Positions 27,202 through 36,050 of a stretch of DNA of 64,000 nucleotides are shown one piece after another. This DNA comes from Aquila chrysaetos chrysaetos (lineage: Eukaryota > Chordata > Aves > Accipitriformes > Accipitridae), in the NCBI RefSeq assembly GCF_900496995.4, contig NC_044004.1, positions 1,984,001 to 2,048,000 of the forward strand. The letters run 5' to 3'. The notes under the pieces are model-generated. The model made no database searches and had not been told where the DNA came from. It saw nothing but the letters and a program-made list of their open reading frames with translations. How positions within the stretch are numbered: position 1 is the stretch's first letter; each line of letters starts with the position of its first letter. The translations under genes were made by a program, and so were the position numbers.

Positions 27202-27371
27202 AAGAAGAGAGACAGGGAAGGAGGGAAGGAAGGATGAAGGAAGAGAGGAGAGGAAGAAGGAGAGGAGAGGAGGAAAAAAGAGAAGAAAAAGAAGGGATAG
27301 AAAGGGAAAAGAAGGCAAAAGAAAGAAAAAGAAGAGAGAATAGAAGAGAGAAGAAAAGAGAAAAGAGAGAG
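27202..27371. repeat. 170-bp polypurine (GA) tract
   Basis: Almost every base is A or G. I count five pyrimidines inside it (27213, 27235, 27298, 27316, 27341). The sequence moves from GGAA-like to AAGA-like motifs, so it is not a clean microsatellite. It sits about 1.4 kb upstream of the GFRA4-like start codon. Long purine tracts near promoters can adopt triplex (H-DNA) or exclude nucleosomes; no specific role can be claimed here. Confidence 0.9.
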
Positions 27372-28229
27372 ACAACTTTGAGGGGGCGAGCCTGCACTAG
27401 GAGGAGAAACAGAGGTGGCCGTGTTTACAGGGTACTGACTTGGAAATGAGGCTTCTTACTCTGTCGGTCAGTTAATTACTGGATGAACCTGAAGACATCA
27501 CTTCACATTTTGTGTCTCAGCTACTCCATGCATGAAATGGAGGTAGTGGAAAACGATGCTCACTTACCATCATAAAGATTAAGAGGTGGCTTTAGGAGCC
27601 AGGCTCTGCTACTTGGATTCCTAAAGGAGGGTCACCCACTGGGACAGGGGAGTTAAAGGTGGGGGAGGCTGGGGGGTGATGGGAGAAGCACCAGGGGACG
27701 GTGCCGAGGGGCCTCTTGCAGGGACTGGATGGGCTCAGTGCACCACGGAGAAGGAGGTGTGGGGGACCTGGATGGAGGGTTATGGAAGCACATAACCTGA
27801 ATTTACAGAGGTGGTTTTTTTGGAGGAGATTCTGAAGATGATCGTGTTGCAGGGGATTAATGGAAAGGATGATGGCTGGGAGGGGTGGTAGGATGGGACC
27901 CGAGACTTCAGGGCTGTGTCTTTGCCAGCAAACGGTCAAGACCAGGACACAGGTCCCAAGAGGATGGGGCTGGCGCTGTTATCCTGAGCGATGCCCTGTC
28001 TGACACTGCAAAGAGATGAAGGGTTGGGGGTGTGTGTGGGGGGGGATGCCGGGACCTTCCAGGAGGGCAGCAGGGGAGAAAGAAGACATCCTGGGGCTGA
28101 AAGGGGTGAGAGGGGCCATGGCCCGGGGCTCTTGGGACTCACCCAAGACACAGATCCACAAGCTGCTCCGGGTTGGGGGAGAGGGGGGGATGTGTGTGTG
28201 TGCCCCCCCCCCTACTCGGGGACAGGGAT
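27372..28229. other. Proximal upstream region of the CpG island
   Basis: GC content rises toward the island, with G-rich plus-strand segments from about 27640. A TG run is followed directly by C10 (28191-28212). No coding exon was recognised. This is where proximal regulatory sites of the downstream gene would be expected, but no site is clear enough to name. Confidence 0.4.
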
Positions 28230-28423
28230 GCGGGGCCGGGGAGGCGGGGAGGAGCGGGGCCGGACCGCCAAGCCCCTCCCCGCGGGGCCGCGGCCGCGGA
28301 GAGGCGGGGGGAGACGGCGGAGGCAGCCCGGGGAAGGCGGCCGAGGGCTGCCCCGCCGCTCGGGCACGGCGGAGCCTCCGCCCCGCGGACAGAAGTTTGC
28401 TGCTGAAAGAGGAGGAAGAGGGG

Positions 28424-28489
28424 AAAAAAAATAATAATAATTAAAAAAAATTAATAAGAATAAAATATTAAAAAAAAAAAAAAAAAAAA
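28424..28489. repeat. A-rich block ending in A20 inside the CpG island
   Basis: Sixty-six bases of A and T with one G (at 28458), containing ATA and AAT microrepeats and closing with an A20 run at 28470-28489. GC-rich island sequence begins immediately on both sides. It could be a length-variable repeat, a nucleosome-excluding element, or the tail of a tiny retroposed insertion. Nothing attached to it identifies a retroposon. Confidence 0.85.
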
Positions 28490-28526
28490 GGCAAGGAAGC
28501 GCCCTCTCCGCAGCTGCCCCGGAGGG

Positions 28527-28583
28527 ATGCGGCGAAGAACGGCCGGCGGGAGCCCGCGCTGCCCGGCCCGGTTGCGGGCATGA
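28527..28583 (+). other. Candidate upstream ORF 1
   Basis: An ATG at 28527 opens 18 codons ending at TGA 28581-28583, all upstream of the main start. It is arginine-rich and has no family resemblance. It matters only if transcription starts upstream of 28527, which the sequence does not settle. Its stop codon overlaps the next upstream ATG in an ATGA arrangement. Confidence 0.35.
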
Positions 28584-28612
28584 CCCGGGACCCGGGACCG
28601 GAGCGGGGCTGA
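28580..28612 (+). other. Candidate upstream ORF 2
   Basis: The ATG at 28580 overlaps the stop of the previous upstream frame and gives ten codons before TGA at 28610-28612. The main start codon follows 187 bases later. If present in the mRNA, the pair could lower translation of the main frame or allow reinitiation. This is inference from position only. Confidence 0.35.
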
Positions 28613-28730
28613 GCCGGCAGCGGTGTGAGCCCTTCGCCCCGGGAGGGTCGGACCGGGGCGGCGGGGACGCCTCCCGCCCTGCCCAAACCTCCGCGCATCC
28701 TCCGGCACCGCCTGCCCGGGCCCTACGGAG

Positions 28731-28790
28731 AGCCGTACCGAACCGTACCGAGCCGTACCGAGCCGAGTCGGTGTGATCCGAGCCGTGCCG
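28731..28790 (+). repeat. 10-bp tandem repeat abutting the start codon
   Basis: Six 10-bp units follow the pattern AGCCGTACCG. Units at 28731, 28741 and 28751 are nearly identical, that at 28781 is close, and those at 28761 and 28771 are diverged. A degenerate seventh partial unit (28791-28799) leads straight into the ATG at 28800. Each unit carries one or two CpGs. It lies in the presumed 5' UTR. Confidence 0.8.
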
Positions 28791-28799
28791 AGCGGTAGG

Positions 28800-28839
28800 A
28801 TGAGGGGCATCCTCTACTTCTGCACGCTGATCCTCCTCG
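28800..28839 (+). CDS. GFRA4: First coding exon, GFRA4-like GDNF-family receptor
   Basis: GFRA proteins are extracellular, GPI-anchored, cysteine-rich co-receptors that present GDNF-family ligands to RET; avian GFRA4 is associated with persephin. Seen: ATG at 28800 (A at -3), then 13 codons reading MRGILYFCTLILL plus one base, then a consensus donor GTGAGTAAG at 28840. The short basic start followed by a hydrophobic core is a typical signal peptide beginning. From memory, chicken GFRA4 starts with the same residues and continues with Glu, which a phase-1 junction (G plus AG) would supply. The exon sits at the edge of a CpG island, as expected for exon 1. The mature domains are not in the window, and a few residues cannot prove identity; another secreted or membrane protein remains possible. 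Confidence 0.7.
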
Positions 28840-28878
28840 GTGAGTAAGCGGGGAGGCACCGGGGAGGGGGTTTGGGGG

Positions 28879-28902
28879 ACACACACACACACACACACAC
28901 AC
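28879..28902. repeat. AC dinucleotide microsatellite, 12 units
   Basis: Twelve perfect AC units begin 39 bases after the splice donor. A matching 11-unit TG run lies 400 bases further on (29301-29322). The two are complementary in type and could pair across the interval. Confidence 0.95.
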
Positions 28903-29300
28903 GACAACTTTCTGCTGGGGTTCGCTTGCGGGGGCTTTTCGGGTTTCCCCTCCCCAGCACCCGCAGAAGCAAGCCCTGGGGTAGCAGCACCCCGGCTTTC
29001 TGTTGTCTCGTTTGCTCTGGACCCAAGCGCTGGGCTCTTTCCTCCCGTCGCTCCGGATAGTCCTGTTTGCCGTGGAAATTGGCTCAGTTGACCCCCGGAA
29101 TTAAGGCACTTCTTGCTGGGGAAGAGGAGCTTGGAGGGATGTGTTGGGGGGAGCCTGATTTTACACGGCGCCGGCAAACCCCACGGTGATGGTGAAGCTG
29201 GAAAAATGTCGGGGTTACGGGGCCGGTGGGAGTGGGCTGGCAGCCCCGGCTCCGCCGCTCTGCTGTGCAGCGCCGTGCACCGTGTCCTGACCCCAGCGAG

Positions 29301-29322
29301 TGTGTGTGTGTGTGTGTGTGTG
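29301..29322. repeat. TG dinucleotide microsatellite, 11 units
   Basis: Eleven perfect TG units. Together with the AC run at 28879-28902 they form an inverted pair about 400 bases apart. Confidence 0.95.
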
Positions 29323-29353
29323 TTCAGGGGCTCCCGCTGAGATTTCTTCTCCT

Positions 29354-29417
29354 CCCCCCCCCCAAAAAAAAACCAAAAACCAACCCATCCTCAAAACCCC
29401 TGGGCTGTCCTCAAGGC

Positions 29418-29448
<31 letters not shown>

Positions 29449-29870
29449 ACTAGGAGCGGGGGGCTGAGAACCCCGGGTGTCTCCCCCATCCCCTCCGTGA
29501 GCTCTAAAGGCGGCCCCCCCCCCCCCGTCCAGTGTCGTGGCTGGGAGATGTCGTCCCCCGTGGGATGCCGCCGTATCCGCGGGGATGTGGTCTGCAGCAC
29601 CCGTGCTTTGAGCATCCCCTTCGCATCCCGCTCCTCCCCAGCTCGGAGCAGGGGGGGGGGGTTCTTCTGCATGCAATGCCCGGGCCCCCCCACGTCCCCC
29701 CACGGCTGGAAGCCACCTCGCTGCCTGCCTTTGCTTGGCTGCAACCCCTCCAGCTCCCCTTAGGGTATTTTTTCCCCCCCCTCCCTGTGTTTCTTTGAGA
29801 TAGCAAACCCGAGAATGAGTCTGTGCTTACATAGACCGGGAAAGGCTGGGGGGGGGGGGGGGGGGGGGGG
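29354..29870. repeat. Cluster of long homopolymer runs
   Basis: Within about 520 bases there are C10 then A9 (29354-29372), T29 (29418-29446), C13 (29514-29526), G11 (29651-29661) and G23 (29848-29870). A further T14 follows at 30315-30328. The G and C runs can in principle form G-quadruplexes on either strand. Run lengths are the least reliable part of any assembly and may be wrong here. Confidence 0.9.
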
Positions 29871-30397
29871 CGGTCTTTTTCGGGTGGTCGCTGGGGAAAG
29901 GAAAAGGTTTTGGGATGTAGCGAAGTGGCTGGGACATCCCGAGCATGGCTCGGGATTGCCTCCTCCGCACCCCGAGCATCCCTGCTGTGAGCCCACCTCC
30001 TGGGGAAGACCCCGAGTAGGTTTTTCTCTCGGTGGGGAAGGTTTTGTCAGAGCTTCAGGTAACTCCTCTTGCCGGCTCTCCCTGTCACTAGATGTCAGCA
30101 GCAGCAACTCTTGCAAGTCCCAAAGGCGGAGGCGGAGAAGGGGGGGAATAATTCGACCCCCTAAGAGGGGCCATCTCCAGCCAGGGAGTGCTTTGCTCCA
30201 GGGGTTTAGAAGAGCACCATGACCTGGACGTGGCCCAGGTTGGGACGGCTGCTGCCTCGCAAGGGCTGGAGCTGCGCCTTGGGCTGGGGAAGGTCTCAGC
30301 CTCCCTCAGAGCTGTTTTTTTTTTTTTTCCTACAAGGCTCACAGGGCCTCTGGGTGGGAGTCCAGGCCTCTGCAGGATCCATTTTCCAAGTGGTTCA

Positions 30398-30454
30398 GAT
30401 TGACTGACTCACTGATTGACTGCCTGATTGACTGACTGGTGGACTGATTGATTT
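30398..30454. repeat. GACT/GATT degenerate tandem repeat
   Basis: About fourteen 4-bp units alternate between TGAC, TGAT and related variants over 57 bases. This is a decayed microsatellite with no evident function. Confidence 0.8.
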
Positions 30455-33400
30455 TCTCTAGAGAAAGTGGACTTAAAGAAAAGAGCAAATGGCCAGCTCT
30501 CCATTGTCAGCAATGCAATTGGGAATAGTGGGCAGGTGTTAAGGATACACTCATCATCTCCGGTCCTGAGCAAAGCCATCAGCCAGTATTCACCTTTTGG
30601 CCTTCTGATCTTGGGGTCTCCAGAAGGACCTTTTCATCTCTGAACTGGCATTTCACCCCTGCAGGCTCAGCACCATCCCAGCAGATGCCATTCAATGCCC
30701 TCAGCCTGCTCTTTAGATATTTTCTAGCTGTTTGTGTTACGGGTGGACGAGAGCTTCAGGCACATTCAGATGTGCCTGCCAGAGCCCCTGCAGAGATCTG
30801 GGGTGCTGGGCTGGAGACGGCAGTTTCTGCAACTGCAAACGTGGTAATTCCCAGCTTCATCCACGCTGGCTGCATACCATGTGGGCTGCAGCGTGAGAGC
30901 CTTGGTTTTTTTTGTATGTGTGTGCCCCCTCTGCCATTTTTGGGATGATCCCAGGTGGAGGAGTCAGGGCTTGGAGAAATCAGGGCTCTCTGGGGTGGGA
31001 CTAGGCAGCATCAGCGTCATCCAGCCTGGATGGAGAGCTCCTGCAGCCACTTCATCCCCAGCTCGCTGGTGGCACAGGCACGCAGAGTGACCCAGACCAG
31101 GCAACTTATATAGTTGAACGTATTTTTTATTTGCCTCAACTGCTTTTGAGCCAGATCACCTCCCCGGCCTGTCTCACCAGCAACCACATGAATGCCAGTG
31201 CCAGCAGCAAGGACAGAACAGGAGCACACAGCTGGGGACAGGGACGTGGCTTTGGGGAAGTCTGTTGCTGCCTTAGTGTCCCCTGATATTTGCTTGCATG
31301 TGTGGTATTGGCTAGAAATCCCACCCTCAGGACAGCAGGGAGGCATGCAGGAAGACTTTATGGAAAATCAATGCTCTAGAAAGCACTGATATAATTAAAT
31401 ATAACAAATATAATTAATTTTACAAGGACACTGGGTTACACCTGTAAGCAGCCCCTAAAGCATTGCCCATCCCTTGTGCAGGTTTCAGAGGACACATCGG
31501 TCCCTGCACTAACAAAATAATAATTAAAGGATGAGAAGGAAAATCTGGGCTAGAGTTGAAGGCAGTTTGCTGCGAAGTCCCCATGGGACCAAGAGTCATT
31601 TCTGGACCATTGCGATGGAGGGCAGGATCCCAAAATGGCATCTGGGCTGTCTTCTGCTGACAACCACTGCGTTTACCTGGCAAGTTTTACTGCGCTTGGT
31701 CGTTAGCATAATTTCTGGCATATGTTTCCCACAGGCTCTTCACAGATGCAATCAAACACAAGAGATCGTCTGGCAGATTTTCACCTGGTTTGGGAACTCG
31801 GGTCCCAGGGGAGAGCAAAAATCTCTTGAAAAATGCGTCTGTGTGTATGAGAGCGGGAAACGCTTCTTAAATTAGTGCCTTTGTCAGTTCTGACAGGAGC
31901 AATCCGTTATTTGCATCAATAAGAATGTGATATTTATGTCTCTCCATATTGGTGTGGCGGAGAAATAAAACTTCTCCCTCAACAGGCTGTCCTCAAACAC
32001 TCTGCAAATTCCTCTGCAAGGATCTCGCCACACCCAGAAAGTATTTTTTCCAGAGCTCTGGAGCCTTAAATAGTAATTACTGCTGGGTAAAAATTAGTGC
32101 TAGTTAAGTCTAAAAATTAGTATGAATTACTGTGAATACTGTTTTATTTTGCATTCGGAGTCTGAAATGTCTTCTCTGCTCTCCTGGCAATTTTCACAGA
32201 TGACTTCTATTGTGCCTGAAATTCCCTTCATCATTTTCACACAAGACTTGTTCATTTTTATAACTTTCCACTTGGTCATTTTTAAACATGACTCTTAATG
32301 TCGCTGAAGTTTGCCACCTTTTGACAAAAATACTCTGCTACCAAGATATCCATGATTTCTTTTGCCCTCCAGTGGACTTTATATTCCTTCTGCTTCCTTA
32401 AAAAAAAAAAAAAAAAAGACCTGTTTCTTCTCAACCCCAAAGTGGAAGAGGACAAATGCAAAGGTAGTTCTCCTGCTACAACAATTTTTTTTTAGAAGGG
32501 CACATTTCACTGAAAAAATAAAAAAGAACAGAGCAGTGAAAAACCTTGTTCCTGTCAATCTTCAGTTCGGTACAGCTCCCTTGTTTCAAATGCATCTGTC
32601 AAAATCCCCTCTGGTAACACCTTCTGGCAGTGAACTTCAAGCCTGGATGGACTGATGGTGGGAGCTGTGTGATAGTGGGGGGGGGAGTAGGGCTGGGAAG
32701 ACATTTCCACCACCTTATGTGAACTGCCTTCATCTCTTTTGGCTATCACATCTTTAAAGGTTCAAATACGGGCATGTTGGGTCTGGACACCTAGTGAAAA
32801 CAGAGTGCAAAAATCGTGGTTGAGAGGATGAGTTTGAGGAGGTGGATGGGACGTGGAGCCATGGATGGGCATTAGGTCCTGGAGATGGAAGAAGAGGAGA
32901 AGCAAGTTTGGTGTGACTGGGCAGGGGAGTGTGTCCAGGAGGGGGTTGTGGTGGTCAAGGTGGTGGAGGACAAGGACCCAGGACTCTTTTATGGAGAGCA
33001 GGAAGGGTTTCCAGAAGGTGAAGCCACTCTTTGTCCTGAATAAGGAGAACCTAGGACTGCCACAGGGAAGAAAAATGAGTTTGCAGGAAGGATCGGTATC
33101 TTCTAAGGTCACGACATATTTAAATCACACATGACTCCTCCAGGATTTGGGTCTAATAACAAGCGATGCAACAGCTGGCTGTCGTTGAGCTGCAGTGAGC
33201 TTGATAGGTGTTAAGAAAGGTTGTCATCTTCATTAATATTTCCAGGCATCTCCCTGCTTCTTACTGGAGCTGAGCTGGTAAGAAGTCCTACGCCAATTGC
33301 AGCTCTGCCTTGGAGGTCCTTCAGTCACTCAGCAGTGACCCATCATTCCCTGCCGCTGGGAATGGCATCCATGCAAGGTGCGGGGCATGGCCAGACCTCT

Positions 33401-35899
33401 GGTGTGTCCTCAGAGCCTGGTCATCTCCTGCAGTCTCTGGTCCACCTGTCTGGAGCTGTTGGGGGGACTGGGATTTAGCTGCCTGCACGGGGTGGCTTGA
33501 AGGAATGCATGACCCCCAGAGACGGAGACTGAATAAACCTTTCTGGGCCCCTGCTCCACTGCTTGACCGTCTCACAGGGACAAAAGTGTTTCCCGGTATC
33601 CCATTGGATTAGATATGTATTCTCCAGCTCAAAACTGCCTTGGCCATATCCCGTCACTTTTGAGTCTCATCTCTTTTCACCTCCCTTCGAGCGAATCCCT
33701 CTTCTTCCTCCACAGGTAGCTCCTGAGCACACACGTTCCTCTTTCTGTCCAAAGCCATCTGGAAAGCAGTTTGCATGAAAGATGCATTAAAAATAGTTGT
33801 GCTGTGGTTTTGATTTATTGAATCCAACTGGAAAATCCTGTCTGCAATACCTGTCCTCACTGAGTGCTTTGACAGAGTTATTAGGCAGCCCTCCCCATGC
33901 TACTGCTGACATATGGGTTGGGGGGTGTTTTGATACACAAGTGCAGGCAGCTGGTTTCAGGTTCATGGGTCCAGTTTATTGAGGAGAAAGGAATGGGGCA
34001 GGTTTTCTGGTGTTTCTTCCAAAAGCAGGATCAAATTGCTCATCTTTCATACACAGCCAGGCTCAGCCATCTATTCTTTGCCCCCAAGGGGATGGCAGTC
34101 CACTTTGGGATGGGATTTTAAACAGGCCCAGATGCTAAAGGGCTGCGAGTTAAGAGCTGAGAAACTGGTGGGTTTTGCTTTCCTCCTCTCTTCCTGTTAC
34201 TTGTACACTGAAGAAAAAGGCCAAGCACATAATTCAAGTCAAGACTCAACTTCAGTGTCTCTGTCCGAGCCGCAGGTCTCTAACTGTCAGTGGTCCGTGC
34301 TGCAGGCTGCCTCGCAGGAGGCATTGCACACACGTCTTGCAGATCTTTTCTGCCTCGCGGGATTTTAGCCGCTAACGGCTGCAAAAACCCACGAGGAGTG
34401 GAGGTGCCTGTGGGAAGTGCTCGGCTCTTCAGACAGGCAGCAATGGGATTGTCTTCGGGAGTCCCTGTCTGCATGATTTGAGGTCTCTGGAGGCTCAGAG
34501 CTGAACTGGGCCCAGCAAATGCTCAGGACCGGTCTTGGGAGAGCTCTGGGGTGCCTTCAGAGATGGCGAATTGAACACAATCTCTGCAAAATAATCAAGC
34601 TTTGCTTCAAGCTTTGCATCAAGTGACGCCGGCTGATGCCTCTGCAGCAGCCACCTGGGAAATCCCATCATCCTTGATTAATCAGAGCAAAGGAAACACA
34701 GGGCAGCTACAGCCTCATGGGAAGGGAGCCTTCACTTGGATGATGGCTGTGAATTTTGTTGAGCAAACCCGATGTCTGGGCCACCACTCGTACAGAGTTC
34801 ATGTGGTCCTGTCCGTGAGAATTTTACATAAACAGTCAAATCAATCGTAAAGTGTTTTGAATTTCTCAATTCATCTTCTTCTACTGTGGCAGCCTTTATT
34901 GAATGCTTTGCTTTATTGTTTTTTTCCTCCTGCTGCCCATACTGGACCCTCCATAAGTATCAGCTCCACCATGATTATAACTTGAATTTCTTTCTGTCCA
35001 TTGCTCATCTGCATCACCCATAACTGGTGTCCAGGACCTGGAGACTGGCTCCCAAAGAGTTGGCTGTAGGTGCAATGATTTGGCTTGCAACCAGCCTGGC
35101 CCCTTCTTCAGACTTGCCCTAGAGAGGAAAGCCAGAAGGAAAGTCATAGCTTCTCAGAACTACCTGTCTCGGTGACTTTGGATAAACAAGTCTTAATGAC
35201 AGGCTAGCTATTTCTTCCGAGATTTGAACTTCCATGCATGTGAAGAAAAATGCATCTCTCCATGACAGCCTTCATGGCAATATCTCTCAGATATTATACA
35301 GCTGACTCGGTTACCTGCAATCTGGAAATAGGTAGCAGATGTCTCCTGTAGCACCGTGCATTTTTTCCTTTGTTGCTGCCTGTGTTTTCCTTTGATGTTC
35401 GGTATGCACAGCAGAAGGCACCTTAAAAAGATGTCACAAGGCATGAGGCGACATAAATCCATGCACACTGAATCTTCTGTAATAAAGGCTGCAGGTTATG
35501 ACGATGTGTTTGCCATCTACTAATGGAGAGGAGAGCAAACCAGCATGCTGAATTATTAGACAGGGCTTGGAATGAATCAAAGCCATTTGACCTGTTTGTG
35601 TAAAGCCCCAGACAAGGCTGAGTTTGCCTAAGTGTTTCCTCTGCACGGTGAGGAATTACACTCCTCCTTGCAAGGGTTAGTTGATTTGACACATGAGTTA
35701 TAGCAATTTCATGGTAGGTCTTTTTTTTTTTCTTTCCCCCTTCCAATCCATTCGTTTTGTTTCTTCCTCTTGGTAAGAGAACGTAACCCAGCCAGGCTGC
35801 TTGAGAAACAAACTGCACATCTTGGTCTGCCTGTCACAGCCACGTCATCTTTCAGAGAGAGGGCACGGGCAGAGTCATCTCGGCTGAGTCTTCCTTCCA
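30455..35899. other. Intronic stretch, nothing assigned
   Basis: No exon or clear CR1 copy was recognised. There are homopolymer runs at 32400-32417 (A18), 32677-32685 (G9) and 35721-35731 (T11). An AT-rich segment with repeated AATTA-type motifs lies near 32045-32150, and a small CpG-enriched segment near 34255-34425. Open frames are short and overlapping. Confidence 0.5.
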
Positions 35900-36050
35900 G
35901 TGTGGGGAAAAGTGCTCAGGGGGTCATGATGCTCACAGCCTATAAATACCTCCAAGGTAACGTGAAGGAGTTGTTCTCTGCCTCGCAAAGAGCTGGAATG
36001 AGGAGGAACTCAAGCTGTGCGTCAGGAATAAAAGCTTTGCTTTCAACCAG
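35900..36050 (+). mobile_element. Possible ancient CR1 ORF2 fragment
   Basis: The series 'tcatgatgctcaca', 'tataaatacct', 'ttgttctctgcct' and 'aactcaagctg' follows the order and spacing of the CR1 segment that encodes the region after the FSLEKRRL motif. Similarity is low and no frame is maintained. It resembles the fragment at 39095 and probably represents an old CR1 or related LINE. Confidence 0.4.

Larger units (their letters stand above)
28230..28860 (+). promoter_or_regulatory. CpG island promoter of the GFRA4-like gene
   Basis: Dense CpG with several GC-box-like motifs (for example aggcgggg near 28245 and 28300) and a NotI-type GCGGCCGC at 28290-28297. The island brackets the start codon at 28800 and fades within the first bases of the intron. 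This is the usual architecture of a vertebrate TATA-less promoter with dispersed initiation. The exact start site cannot be read from sequence; the 5' UTR probably occupies part of 28490-28799. An AT-rich block interrupts the island at 28424-28489. Confidence 0.85.

Noticed and set aside
27124..27449. Low-complexity open frames over the polypurine tract
   Set aside because: Lys/Arg/Glu or Ser/Leu/Phe strings are simply the translation of GA repeats. The same applies to frames at 5316-5706 and 46207-46540.
28212..29177. 321-codon open frame on the minus strand across the CpG island
   Set aside because: It is a by-product of GC-rich, stop-poor sequence, translating homopolymers and the AC repeat, with no domain and lying antisense to the recognised exon.
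30660..30685. Sequence resembling an RE1/REST site (CTCAGCACC followed by CAG)
   Set aside because: Only the left half matches; the right half lacks the GGACAG core.
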